From positions 1-64,000 of the forward strand of contig MCFL01000115.1 of assembly GCA_002102555.1 (NCBI GenBank): DNA of 64,000 bases. The letters run 5' to 3'. Every line of letters starts with the position of its first letter. Positions within the stretch are counted from its first letter, which is position 1. The notes beneath the pieces were generated by a model. The model was not told where the DNA came from and did no database searches. It saw only the letters and a program-made list of their open reading frames with translations. Positions 52,052 to 63,567 of this stretch are shown one piece after another. The DNA comes from Catenaria anguillulae PL171. Its lineage: Eukaryota; Blastocladiomycota; Blastocladiomycetes; Blastocladiales; Catenariaceae. The position numbers were made by a program, and so were the translations under genes.

Positions 52052-52723
52052 TCAAGTCCGACCAAACGTGGACCGAATCATTCGCATTAGTGCCCACGCC
52101 ACCGCAACCACCAGCACATCCATCCCCGGCGCAATCCTGACAATCACCTTGTTGCCGCCGCTGTACACTTTGGCCATCAACTCAATCTTGTCCTCCTCCA
52201 ACGGCCGCCGCTTATCGGGCGCCTGCTCGCCCATGAACAAGTACATGCTATCGGGCTCGACCACTTTGCCCGTCGCCACCATGGTCGGCAACCGCTTGGT
52301 CGATTCGATCACAAGGCGAATCGTGCTAAACTCGGTGCCCCAATGGGCCTTGATGTTGAGGACCGGCCCGGGGTCGGCGCGGTCAATAATCTTGGGTCCC
52401 GCAAACACGACAAATCTTGAGCCCGATTGCGGCACAGCTTCAAGTTTGCAAAGCCGCGGGCCACCGTTGGGCGGTTCAAAGTACGCTTCCCAGTCAAAGG
52501 CGCAGCGGACTGTCGTCTCAATCAGGGCCGGGGGGTCATGTGCATTGGAATCGGAGTATGGGTGAAATGAAAAGTTGGGGATTGAGACAAAGTCGTCGCG
52601 CATTTCCAGGCGCAGGATGTCTTGGCCGGCGTGGACATGGTTGGCGTCAATGTACGGAAGGCGGGAGTCAGCGTAGTGAGTGGTGACGGAGAGTGAATCG
52701 AATTTCGAGTATTCGGCGCCCAT
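52052..52723 (-). CDS. LURP-one-related / tubby-like domain protein
   Basis: 223 aa from MGAEYSKFDSLSVTTHYADS (52723), chosen over the longer frame from 52807 because the added residues have no coding character. A beta-rich sequence with alternating hydrophobics spans the protein. The C-terminus (NKVIVRIAPGMDVLVVAVAW) fits the end of the LURP-one-related (tubby C-like) fold, in which a hydrophobic helix fills a beta barrel after a V-x-V-x-P-x-x-D motif. The biochemical role of this family is unclear; membrane or phosphoinositide association is inferred from the fold. The N-terminal Met-Gly could be a myristoylation site. Assignment is tentative. Confidence 0.5.
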   Translation of the reverse strand: MGAEYSKFDSLSVTTHYADSRLPYIDANHVHAGQDILRLEMRDDFVSIPNFSFHPYSDSNAHDPPALIETTVRCAFDWEAYFEPPNGGPRLCKLEAVPQSGSRFVVFAGPKIIDRADPGPVLNIKAHWGTEFSTIRLVIESTKRLPTMVATGKVVEPDSMYLFMGEQAPDKRRPLEEDKIELMAKVYSGGNKVIVRIAPGMDVLVVAVAWALMRMIRSTFGRT

Positions 52724-52807
52724 GTTCAAATGTTGCGAAAAGTCATTGGTGAAGTTCAATCCGAGATCTATCCATTGCAAGAAAAATTCTCTGTATTTAC
52801 ATAACAA

Positions 52808-53011
52808 TACTTACTGGCTCTTGTCTCGCGTCCTGCAGGCTCTCACACTACGAGCATCATGCACACACTCCGAAGACTCCATCCCATCCAGAACACAACT
52901 GAATTGGGCACAATGTGGACATGGGCATTTACATAGTTACTCTTGCAAATGATTCTGTTTCTTGCAAATGATTCTGTTTGACGACGGGAATCGAGCATGC
53001 CTGGATGCGCA
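52808..53011. other. Short intergenic region
   Basis: About 200 bases between two minus-strand genes. A direct repeat GCAAATGATTCTGTTT occurs twice at about 52945-52979. Confidence 0.6.
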
Positions 53012-55707
53012 TTAATTTCCACCCTTACCCCGACCACCACCACGCCCGCCGCGACCTCCACGACCTCCGCGACCGCCACCACTCCCACCCCGTCCTGACG
53101 ACGATGATGATGCACTGCCACCTGCCCCGCCCCGACCTCCCCGCCCGCCGCCTCGACCTCCCCGCTTGGCCGCACCGCTGCTCCCGCCAATTTCCGACTC
53201 TGGTGCCTCCAAGTACGGGTTCCACAAATGCTCATCCTTCTTCTTGCCCGTTCGTGACCGCTTGTTCTTCCTGGCACCTGCGTCCTCTTCCTTGACCTCG
53301 GCATCCGCAGGCTTGCCTTCCTCGCCCGCCTCGTCATCCGTATCCTCGACGGCTTCGCCGCTCGTCAATTTGGGCGCAGCCACGGGCGCCATGCGTGCAA
53401 AGTCGTATGTGGCGTTGACCTCATCGAGCTTGCGCTTGCGGTTGGTGCTCATGACCACCTGGCCGTCTTCGTCTTCGTCGCCCGTCGGAATGGGAACCGC
53501 CGCGGCACGCTTGTTGATGACAATGACGGCGTCCTTGGCAATGCCACTGGCGGCGCCAGAATCAGAGTTTGTGCGGTCAGATGCGGGTGTGTAGATGTGG
53601 GTGCCGGGCGGTTCGTGTGGTGCCTTGTCAGACTCGTCATCGACTTGCATGGCTTCGGGGTCAAAGAGCTACACAGTGAGGCGGAGTGAGCAGCAGTTCA
53701 AAACTGGGTTGTCGGAAAAATGGAAAAAACTAGTACCTTGGGCAGCAAGGCTTCGACCGAACTAAGCCCGTCGAGGATCATGCGCACGCGATTCACGACC
53801 GCCGCGCTCTTTTCTGCCCTCAACACCTTCTCGCCACCCCACAAAATTGACGCATTGCCCAGCTGGACCACCACGGGCGTATTCTTTCTTACATACTCTT
53901 CAACGACGCTCTCCTCCTCACCTTCCGCATCGCTCTCGCCAAACCGAATATGCGTGGGCTGCGGCATGGCCGGCACCATGGTCTGCACAGCGACCGCGGG
54001 CACAGCATCGGCAACATCCTTGATCATCCTGGCAATATCTCCCGCATACAACCTGACAAGAGGTGGCACGGGCGTGCAACACGCCAAGACTCCGGCAATG
54101 TCGATGGGCAGCGTGTCAATCATGGAAAACAACATGTGGTTGGGGAGCACATAGGCGGGCGACTCGTCCTCATCTCGCGCCACCGTGTCGCGCCACTCGT
54201 GCAATGCCTTGAACACGGCAAATGTGCGCTGCGTGACGGCCTTGCGATACTTTTCCCACATGTTGCGCCACCCGTACCCGCCCTCGCCCGAGACTGCGTC
54301 GTACCTCTCCTTGGCAAACACCTTGAGGGCCACCTGTGCCGACGCGCGCAGCACAGCGTGCATGGGTCCCGTGCCCGAGGCCAACAGCTCGGCGCGCAGC
54401 CGGTCGTAAATGTAGATCAAGTAGCGCGTGTCCATGCGCGCATACTTGAGCATGTCGGCAGGCAAGGGGCGAACGCGCCAGTCGGCGAGCTGGAACCGCT
54501 TGTCTGTTTCGACGTGGCAGTAGTGCTTGAGTAAGTAGGCGTAGCCGTGCGAGGGAAAGCCAAGCACTTTGGTGGCATGGTAAGTGTCAAATAGGTTGAC
54601 TAGGTACACGCCCAGGTCGCGCTGCAGCCAGATCACATCCGAGTCGGCGCCGTGCAGAACCTTGACAATGGATGGGTTGGTGAAGACGAGGTTGAGCCGG
54701 TGCAGCTCCAGGCGCAGAGCGAGCGTGTCGACGACCCAGTCTTGCGTGGGAGACGAGATTTGCATTAGGCAGGTCAGGCCCAAGTAGGAGCGGTACGAGT
54801 GGTGTTCGAGATCAATTGCAATGACGGGCTCGTTAGCGAGGATCGCAATCATCTCCTCGAGGGCAGGCACCGTGTCAACCCAGTCGTAAGGTGTGGTTTC
54901 GATGGGGTTGGGTTTGGGCGCATCTTCGGGTGGGGCTTGGAACATGGCAGCTGGGTAATCCAAGTTTTCGATTTCGTGCGCGTAAGGGTGAGGGAAGACG
55001 TGGTCCACGGGCAATCCTTGGGTTTCGTCGACCGTGACGGGCGTCCAATCAACCTGCGCATTGGGCTTTTCCTTGAGCTTGGGCACAAACGGGACCGTGG
55101 TCGAGTTGTCAATGTCGCCAGAAAACAATTGCTGTGGGCGAACAAGGTTGTTTGCATGCACGACGCGCAGTGAAGACCCGTTGGGACCGCCAGCGATTTC
55201 GGCGCGCACGGCCCCTGCGACGCCAGAACCTCCAGCAAGACTCGACTCGGCTGGTGTGCGTCCATAGAACTCGTCGAGAGCTCGATCAGCCTTGTCGAGT
55301 GCGACATCGAGCACGTCCACAATGGAAGACCACCGGTCTTGGACGTCGAGGGCATTGGTGAAGGGGCGGATCGGGGCAGAGTTGTTGACATCGGTTGGGG
55401 TCATGAGCTTGAGCAGCGAGTTTGACAGGGATTGCAAGTGCAAGCTGGCGGATCCGAGGGCATTTGCAAAAGCCGGGTTCTCCGATCGATGCAACGTGAC
55501 CGTTTCGGGCGTCAAGGGCACGGTGGCCTTGGAAACGAGCGTGGATTTGGTCAAGACATCCCTTTGAAAAGTGGACACGGAGCCCAGGATGGTGTCGACC
55601 GTCGTTGCCGACGTGGGCGCCGGAGAGGAAGATGACGGCGCGGAGGAGGAAGATGACATTGCGGATGAATGCATAGAGTACTTGTTCGTGGCCAACTCGG
55701 TGAACAC
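53012..55707 (-). CDS. RRP6: Nuclear exosome 3'-5' exonuclease Rrp6 (EXOSC10)
   Basis: Exons 55707-53737 and 53668-53012, 875 aa, intron 68 nt; MHSSAMSSSSS (55671) is an alternative start. Distributive RNase D-type nuclease of the nuclear exosome, acting on rRNA, snoRNA and cryptic transcripts. An N-terminal PMC2NT-type domain (FQRDVLTKSTLVSKATVPL), then DEDD-Y exonuclease: AIDLEHHSYRSY (Asp, Glu), HGADSDVIWLQRD (Asp) and YARMDTRYLIYIYD (Asp, Tyr). An HRDC-like helical domain follows (FAVFKALHEWRDTVARDEDE). The C-terminal tail is acidic then basic (NKRSRTGKKKD, probable NLS) and ends in a long RGG/GRG-rich tract, suited to RNA binding. It is divergent from the ASNSD1-like gene. Confidence 0.94.
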
Positions 55708-55932
55708 GATGGCACAGCCAGGTCACGGGTGGCCATGGACGGTATTGCGGCATTGTCGCTGAGTTGATCGCAGCTCATCATGCCAAACGTGCGGCCGCAT
55801 GCGTGCAGACATCACGTGACTGTTCACTATGTACAAATCCGTTCTGTCATTCTGTGGCCGACCAGCACCGATCCGGCGAACGTGCATGAATGGCATGAGG
55901 ACGCAATCGTGCAATGAATGAATGAATGAATC
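55708..55932. other. Divergent promoter region
   Basis: 225 bases between RRP6 and the ASNSD1-like gene; GAAT repeats (55914-55930) abut the ATG at 55933. Confidence 0.5.
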
Positions 55933-57833
55933 ATGTGTGGAATCTCCGTCACCATCCTAAATGATCAGCCGCCCGTGTTCCCACCACCGGTATCGGCCGA
56001 CACCGTGACTGGTCCTGCCTTTGAGTCGGACGGCCCGATCGTCCCGCACCTGCTGCCGCGCCGTGGGCCAGACCACATGGCCTTGCACTCCATGCCCATC
56101 GATGGCGTTGCCGGCCGCACCATTCACCTGGCTGCATCCGTGCTTCACTTGCGCGGATCGTCCATTTGCCGCCAACCCGTCCTGCTTGCAGGTACCACGA
56201 GTGCACTATGCTGGAACGGTCAAGTGTACCACGGACTGGGCGTGAATGGTGACTTGCAACACCTGAACGATACGGCTCTAGTGGCCGTGCGACTGGAGGA
56301 GCTCGAGGCCGAGATCACGGCAAACAAGCATGCTTTCGCATTAGCGCTGCGAGACATGTTTGAGGAGATTGAGGCCGAGTTTGCATTTGCTTTCTATCAT
56401 GTATTATTGCTCATTTGCCACTTCGCTGATTCGGTGCTCTAACGGATGCTGACCAACATACATATCCCCGCTATTGTCAGTCTGGATTCAGGACACTGTA
56501 CTTTGGTCGTGACGTTTTCGGTCGGCGTTCGCTCCTCATTCGGTCCTCAGAGTCCAGCTTTTCGCTCGCATCCGTTGATCTCACTGGCAACTGCCAAGAG
56601 CTCGATGCCGACGGCCTGTACTATGTCGACGCAGCCACAGCCTCGTTCGCAGCTCCCGACTCGCTCACTCGGATACCATGGCGAACGTCACTCGTGCGAT
56701 TGCTCTCAATGTTGCGCCATGGCTTAACAGACTTAAATCCCTCACCCTCACAGACTTTCATTTGCATGTAGACGACGGTGAATCTCGCACCTACTCCGCC
56801 CTTGCCATCACTGGCTGATCCAGCACACTTCCCACCGCTTACCTCGATCCCATCAGACCAGCAACAGGCCATTGAGACGCTCTACAGCCATCTATCCGAG
56901 TCTGTCCGTGTCCGCGTCCTGGCACACCCACCAGACTCCCCCACCCCTGACCCACCCGCTCCCATCGCCATCCTCTTCTCTGGCGGCCTCGACTGTTCCA
57001 TCTTAGCTGCTCTTGCACACACGCACCTCCCACCCAATGTCCCCATTGACCTCATCAATGTTGCATTTGCCAATCCTCGCGCCCTCTCCGCCAAACAATC
57101 TAAATCGCACCAAGTCGTCGACCCCTATCTGGTTCCCGACCGCATCACGGCCCGCGCGCGCCTAACCGAACTCGAGGCCGTGTACCCGATGCGCCACTGG
57201 CGCCTGCTCGAGTGTAACGTGCCGTATGCGCGCGTCGAGGCCGAACGGGCGCATATCTTGCGCGTCATGAAGCCCACAAACACAGTCATGGACTTGTCCA
57301 TTGCACTTGCCCTGTGGTTCGCCGCGCGTCAAGAGGGCTTGGACCCTGCTACGCCACGGGCCAAAATCGTGCTGTCGGGCCTGGGCGCCGATGAGCAGTG
57401 CGGCGGGTACTCGCGCCATCGTGGCGCGTTTGACAATGTGCTCAAGGCGGACCCGGCGAATGTCGAGGGGGCGTGGGCGGCCCTTGCGCGCGAGCTTCAG
57501 GTGGATGTGGCTCGGATTGCCACGCGCAATTTGGGCCGCGACGACCGCATCATTTCCGATCATGGGCGGGAAGTCCGGTTGCCGTTTTTGGATGCGCGTG
57601 TGGTCGGGTACTTGAGCACACTGCCTGTGCATTTCAAGTGCGATCCGCGGTATGCCAAGGGAGTCGGGGATAAAGTCATCCTGAGGGTCTTGGCTAAGTA
57701 CAAGCTCGGCTTGCATTCCGCAGCAGAGGAGGAGAAACGAGCAATTCAGTTTGGGGCAAGGAGTGCAAAGTTGGAAGTGGGGACTGGCAAAGATACTGGT
57801 GGCATGGTAGTTGGGCGGGCGTCAATAGAGTGA
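55933..57833 (+). CDS. Asparagine-synthetase domain-containing protein (ASNSD1 type)
   Basis: Exons 55933-56400, 56481-56693, 56772-57833, 580 aa. It begins MCGISV, so an N-terminal Cys glutaminase-like (Ntn) domain is present, with LLPRRGPDHM and the GRDVFGRRSLL strand after intron 1. The C-terminal ATP-pyrophosphatase domain has the PP-loop ILFSGGLDCSILAALA, VLSGLGADEQCGGYSRH and DHGREVRLPFLDARVV. This layout, with the divergent RRGPD and the long spacer, matches the ASNSD1/YML096W family rather than true asparagine synthetase. Physiological function is uncertain. Introns 80 and 78 nt. The second acceptor (GCATGTAG) was chosen because it is the only one that restores frame; a nearby CCTCACAG would leave a stop. 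Confidence 0.88.
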
Positions 57834-58531
57834 TTTTGCGTGACTGGATTTTTCACTCAATGAATTCATTAGGAATTACCTACGTCTTTCGCCCATTTGC
57901 ATGACGCACTGCCGCATCGCGGCTTTCCTGCCCATCGCTCTTGCGACGCCGACCCCTGTCCCTGGCAGCCCCGCCTCGAAGAAGACAAGCTTGAGATGCT
58001 CGCAGAGAAGAGTTCTCGACCAAGTACTCGCCCATCCCCGCGCCTGAGTACAGTTTGCGTGCTACAACTGTCGCCTCAATTCCATTGAGTGGATTGTGCG
58101 ACCTCAATCTCCCAAATCCAGGGGAGTACAAATGGTATCAAGTTGCACCCTTGGCATAAGGCATTGTGGTTTGCTTGGCGGCACCGTCGCAGTCAAAGTT
58201 TGCGGGCGGCGCCTCTCGGCCTTGGCCAGTTCGCATGCTGCCCATGTAAAATAGATTCCAGACTGGGCTTTGTTCGCCACAATCTGAAGGTATGCGGTCC
58301 TGGTGCTGGTCACCAAGCGACAAGAACACGACGGCCGGGTTGCATGGTGAGGTCAAAAAGGATCATACCAAAAGCTGAAGGCCAACCAGTCAGTTTTCCC
58401 AGCAATTGGGATGCGTCGTCGTGATTTCGATTTGAGCTATGGCAGTTCATACACCAGCCATAAAATCACTGTATGGATAAACAGAATCATATTTCTGCCT
58501 GCTAGTGAAACACACGCCCACGCAACATACG
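57834..58531. other. Convergent intergenic region
   Basis: About 700 bases between the ASNSD1-like stop and the CLC stop. Minus-strand frames (57880-58131, 58138-58356) give mildly protein-like pieces such as GMGEYLVENSSL but no domain, so no gene is called. Confidence 0.35.
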
Positions 58532-61500
58532 CTACGGCCGACTCGCTCTCGACACTCCTCTGAGTGCAATCATGCCGCCCTCGTCCTCGCGATCCTGCTC
58601 CAGACTCGCCGACCCACTGCCCACATCCCCTGTCAACCGATACCCAGGCGCACCAACGCCGCTCGGTCGCAGCATGCCCATAAACCCGCCAGCCACGACC
58701 GGTCGGATCGTTTGCCCGCCAGCCACGGGATCGTCATCCATGCCACGTAATGGACCATACGCTCCTGCGTCCCTCGATATTCCGCCAATCCCCAGCGCAC
58801 TCACGACCTTGTCCCGCGTCCAATTCGCAGCCGCCTGCACGGGCTCTGGCGCCCATGAAAACAGCCGGGTGGGTGCCGGCTGCCCCGACGTGAAAAACGC
58901 CGTCGGCGACACTGCGCCATCGCCGGCCCCACCGCTTGAGCTTGAACTCGACACGGGCGACCCGGCACGCCCATGCTCACCCTGAGCGCCAGCCGCACGT
59001 TTCGCCCTGCGCCACGCGGCCTTACGCAATTTGCCCACGCGCCGCTGCAGCTCGCGCCCGTGCATGTCCAAGTCGGGTGCCGCGCCACGCTCGCGGTCGA
59101 CACCCAGCGGACCGCCAAGCGTCAGCTGGGTGGCGCGAATCATGTCCTTGCGTGTGATGAGCCCGACAATGGCGCCGTTGTCCTTGACAAAGATGTAGCG
59201 CAGGCCGAGCTTGGCAAATAGTGTGTAGATGAAGGAGCCGTTGGTGGTTGGGGCGACGGTGATGGGCGTTTGGTCCGTGAATGACCGGACGTCAATGAAT
59301 GTTTGCATGGCGGTCGTGGATGCGGAAGATGAGGCGGTGGGTGGAGAGGGCACAGGCGAGTAAAAGTAGATGGGTAAGTCTTGCGAGGTGAGCTGCTGCG
59401 AGGCCGGGTTGGTTGCTACATGATTGTGAAAAGATAAAGAGATGATTAAGCACAAAAGCCAAGAATGAAGCGAGATGGAGAATGAGTACCGATGGCAAAC
59501 AACAAATCCTCCCTCGCGACACACCCCTCCAACCCCATTCGCCTGAAATCGTCCACCACAGGAAACGTCGACACGGGCGATCGGTCGAGCACTTCGGCCA
59601 CTTGCTTCATGGTCATGCCGTTGCGCAGCACAACCAGCTGGTCGTCTGGACACATGACGTCCTGCGCCGTAAAGTCCAAGTGCGGGTCGTCCTTGTTGTC
59701 CATGTACGGGTAATGCTTGAGCTGAATGTGCAGGTTGGCCAGGCCGTTGGATGAGCCCCCAGACATGTCGGCTGCAAACTTGGCAATGACCACGGTAAGA
59801 ATCGTGGGCAGAACAAAGTTGAGGGCGCCCGTGAGTTCAAAAAGGACAACAACAACGGTGATTGTCAGTCGCTACAGAGAGACAAAGACACAGAGTGAGA
59901 GTGAGTGGGCGGGAAACTGCGCCAGAATTGAAGGATACGTACAGTCACGCCAGTCAAGGCCGCAGCTGCGCCGAGCAAGGCGTAGCTCCCCGGCGTCACG
60001 CAAACCTGATCGTAGATTTGACAGGAAGCAAAGATGGGCCAGTCCGGGAATGAGGATTGAAACGCAGACACCATGATGCCCAGAATGCGGCCAACGCACG
60101 CGCCAACGACCATATTGGGCACAAATGCACCGGCTGGAATGTGGGAGCCGTAGGTGAGAATCGACGTGGAAAACCGAAAAATGGCCGTATAGACGAGGAG
60201 AATGCAAGTGAAGACGAGTGATTCCTGACTATGTAAGAGAGCACAAGGCAGTCAGAACTTTGCCGATTTGGTCAACAAATGTCAAAGTAATGACGTACTT
60301 GCACATGCCGAAATAGTTTTCGTCCTTGCATTCGCGAAACAGGCCACCCAGCAACTCTAACATGGACCCGCTAAGAAAAAGTTGCCCAAGCGGTCAGCTC
60401 CGCATGCAATGCAACAACCGAAAACAACGATAAGCGGCGTACCGTGTAAAGCTTACCCAGTATCCAAACACGGACGTGAGAATCGCCAAATACACCACCT
60501 CCCTCCCCGGACGCTCCTGACAAAACACACTCCTTTCCCTGGCCAGCTGGATCCGGACATTCCACCGATTGTAATATGCCCCAATCAACCCTCCTGCAAT
60601 TGCCAGCACCGTAAACGGGAGAAGCTCAAACAAATGCCACGCGCGCGTGTGTGTCACTTGAAACATGACCATGGTTCCCGTGCGAAACGGGTCAAACGCC
60701 TCGAGCGTCAATGTCGCCATGAGACAGCAAAAGAAGGACACGCCCATGACGGGAAGCGGGAAAAAGGTCGAGACTTCCTCGAGAGCGTAGAGGATGCCAC
60801 CAATTGGGGACCCGAATGCAACGGCAAGGCCTGCGGCGCTGGCTGCCGAGAGCAAGTATGTTGATGCGGCGGGATCTTTGCGAAACCGTGGGATCAATTG
60901 CGTGATGGTTTGTCCGATACACGCGCCAATGTGGACAAGTGGGGCCTTATTGCCGATCGAGAGCCCAGAGCTGACAGAAAGGATCAGGGCAATAGCTTTG
61001 ACGAGACCAGTGTGTAGAGTCAGGGCACGCGACATGAGGAAGCCGCCGAGAACCGTCTTGACTTCCGGAATGCCCGAGGCCGGTCCATATGCGGGCGAGT
61101 GTTGCAGGGTAATGTGTACCGCAGCGGCGGCAAGAAGAGCCTGCGAGATGATTGAACACTTAGGGTTCAATGTTCAAATGCAGTAGAAGGGCAATCGAGG
61201 AAACATACGCTGATGCCGATGAACATGATAAAGTCAAATGGGAAGAAGGCGTGCAACCCAAAAACAACTCGGCTCCAAGTGTACCAATCGTCGCATCCAC
61301 CGTCTAACCTGGGGCGTACACAGTCAAGAGGATCAACAATGAGCACAATGTCAAAACTTGAGGAAGAAGAACAAAAAGAACATGCCAGGTCCCCACTGCT
61401 CCCAACAGCACTTTTTCTTGGACATGTAAATCTTGCCAGCATAACACACGCCCTCCTTCAAATCCGACGCCCATTCCAAAGCGACATCGAGCCAAGCAGC

Positions 61501-62160
61501 GACGCAACCGACGAGCAAACCAATGGCCAGCGCAGCCAGCCAGGTGTCGGGTGATTCGAACGAAGACGAATGCGTGCCGGAATTGCCGCGGCGCCGTAGG
61601 TCGTTCATCCAATCGAGTGTGGAGAATTCCACATAACGACGCCCACCTGCTTCTGCCGTGGCTGCGGCGGCTGCTCCCTGAGCGCCTGCAACGGAATCCG
61701 AAGAAAAGGAAGGCTCGCCCGGGTTTGGCGGATCGGATGCGCGTGTGGATTGAGCGGGCGGGAAAGCGAATGATTGCGGCCGGTCGGTTCCATTAGCAGC
61801 AAGTGGGTGCGCGGAATTTGGCGCTGAATTGGCGGCAGAGGCTGTTGCAGATGCTGCCGTAGAAGCGTGATGTCGTTGCAAGTGGTGAAGGTCTACGAAG
61901 GCGTCGGCCTCAAGTTGGGCGCGTAAAAAGGAAGTGGGCGATTTGGAGCGGTTGGATGGCCTGAGCGATGGCGGCAGCGGGATGGACGAGTCGCGCGAAT
62001 CATGATGGCCATTGCTGCCATGCTGGTCGTTGCCATGCCCGTTGGTGGCTGTGTCGAGGTGATCCCAGGCAGGCAATGGCGGCAGGCCAGCGGCGGAGAA
62101 CTCGGCATTAGCTTTCGCCTTACCCTTGCCCTTGCTACCATGAGGCTGTGTGTTCGACAT
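58532..62160 (-). CDS. CLC-family chloride channel/transporter with CBS domains
   Basis: Seven exons (62160-61397, 61308-61209, 61140-60443, 60370-60299, 60228-59943, 59871-59490, 59415-58532), 1061 aa, introns 68-88 nt, summing to whole codons. A long disordered N-terminus precedes the CLC fold: TWLAALAIGLLVGCVAAWLD, ASGIPEVKTVLGGF (anion-binding Ser-Gly-Ile-Pro), SGLSIGNKAPLVHIGACIG, GSPIGGILYALEEVSTFF, and SHIPAGAFVPNMVVGACVGR (GxFxP). A C-terminal CBS pair follows (VMCPDDQLVVLRNGMTMKQV; YIFVKDNGAIVGLITRKDM), interrupted by a Ser/Pro insert. Where most endomembrane CLC exchangers have GKEGP, this protein has GNKAP, so the gating glutamate is Lys. The proton-path Glu (YALEE) remains. Location is probably endomembrane or plasma membrane. 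Confidence 0.92.
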
Positions 62161-62652
62161 GGATACGTGGATCTGGTCGGTGGGTGGAGGAAAGGTGAAA
62201 GGCGATGGGCGGCGATGGAAGATGCCGATGGCCACTCGTTCCGCGCGTCGGCGGATTACTTGGAATCGAAAGTTGCGGGCGGCGAGATGGGTGGAATTCA
62301 GCAAGTAAGAGGTTGCGTATACGCTGTGCATGTCATGTCATGGAAATTCGGTTGACGACGAGTGCCCGCTCCCGCCTTCCAGGCTTCCCCACGCCGACTG
62401 TGTATAAATGAAGCGGATGCGGTACAGACAGAACATCCATATCATGCGCTGGCGCTGGCGGTGGCGGTGCGAAGCATGTGATCTATCACGTGACACTTGA
62501 CTAGAGGAACGCCGATCCATTCTCCTTTTCAAGTTGGCCTCGATATTTGTGCAAATGCTGTATATTCGCTCGCTCACACTCACCACTCTCGATGCATGCA
62601 TGGCCGCGACTGAGAAGAAAGTGACCGTATTCAACCAATTGTCCCTCTCGCC
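62161..62652. other. Divergent promoter region
   Basis: 490 bases between the CLC gene (-) and the MICOS gene (+). The CLC frame is open upstream to 62331 but without coding character. No element recognised. Confidence 0.4.
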
Positions 62653-63453
62653 ATGATTGCCGGCCGCCGCTTGATCCCGTCCCTGGCCGCCGCCGCCGCC
62701 GCCGCCGCCACTGTGGCCGGCACCACGCAACCCACTCTCCTTGAACCCTCAACCCCGACCTCCAAGGCCTCCCCCGCCAAGAAGGACGACCGGTTGCCCA
62801 TCTACGACCCTCCCCAGCCCACCCACGAGGTTGTCGAAATCCCTCCCACAACCCTCGAACTCGCCATCCGCGACTCGCGCTCCTTCGTCTCCACATCGCT
62901 TGCCTCTGCGCAGTCCTCGCTACAATCGCTCGTGTCTTCGTGGATCGCCGTCGAGGGCCGCGTGTCGAACGCCATCCACTCTGTCAAGTCGCCCGATGAG
63001 CGCCTCATGCCCGCGTCGCTCTACGTCATCACTTCGGCATTTGCTGGCTCGTTCCTTGTGCGCAACCGCTCCATTGTTGCCCGCTTCTTGGTCCCGCCCA
63101 CCTTCTTTATCGGATCCGCCGTTTACTTGCTTCCGTACACGTCCACAAACTTGTACAACTTGGTGTTCCGCAACTTGCCGCCCGAGGCACAGCAAGGCAT
63201 CACGGGTGTGGTTGAGGCAACCACCGAAAAGGTCCAGGTCGCGCAGCGTAAAGTGGCCGAGGTCCAAGGCAAGGCCCGCGAGTTGTCGACTGGGTTGAAG
63301 CGGGATGTTCAGGGCTTGGTGCCCAGGCTGGGCGAACAGTTGCCAAGCACGCAACAGGTGGTTGAAAAGGTCGAGGCAATGTACTCGACTAGGGGAAAGC
63401 CCGGTGTCAAGGAGGTGATTGAAGAGGATCGCAAGCAGGAAAAGGAAGCTTGA
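62653..63453 (+). CDS. MIC27: MICOS complex subunit Mic26/Mic27 (apolipoprotein O family)
   Basis: Single exon, 266 aa. Inner-membrane protein of the crista-junction MICOS complex that binds cardiolipin. The N-terminus (MIAGRRLIPSLAAAAAAAAT) is a presequence or anchor. Then comes the family sequence PIYDPPQPTHEVVEIPPTTL, a helical stretch RDSRSFVSTSLASAQSSLQS, and two adjacent membrane segments (LMPASLYVITSAFAGSFL; IVARFLVPPTFFIGSAVYLL) separated by RNRS. The conserved PYTSTNLYNL follows. The C-terminus is a long charged amphipathic helix. Fungal Mic26 and Mic27 are not separable here. Confidence 0.85.
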   Translation: MIAGRRLIPSLAAAAAAAATVAGTTQPTLLEPSTPTSKASPAKKDDRLPIYDPPQPTHEVVEIPPTTLELAIRDSRSFVSTSLASAQSSLQSLVSSWIAVEGRVSNAIHSVKSPDERLMPASLYVITSAFAGSFLVRNRSIVARFLVPPTFFIGSAVYLLPYTSTNLYNLVFRNLPPEAQQGITGVVEATTEKVQVAQRKVAEVQGKARELSTGLKRDVQGLVPRLGEQLPSTQQVVEKVEAMYSTRGKPGVKEVIEEDRKQEKEA

Positions 63454-63567
63454 TGGCCATTCTTGCTTTTTTTTTTTTTTCTTTTTGTCTTTACCCATTC
63501 CCAACAGTTTGCACTAGGTCCAACCAACATCTATGTATTCACATTAACCGATATGGCCACATCTACA
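63454..63567. terminator. 3' intergenic spacer with T tract
   Basis: A long T run (about 63467-63480) follows the MICOS stop within the short convergent spacer before the lipase stop; probably in the 3' UTR. Confidence 0.4.

Noticed and set aside
56720-56752. Splice acceptor CCTCACAG at about 56752 for intron 2 of the ASNSD1-like gene
   Set aside because: Either frame from this acceptor meets a stop before the PP-loop domain; the acceptor at 56771 restores the frame.
58089-58424. 111-codon open frame between the ASNSD1-like and CLC genes
   Set aside because: Composition is not protein-like on the plus strand, and minus-strand pieces do not join to a known domain.
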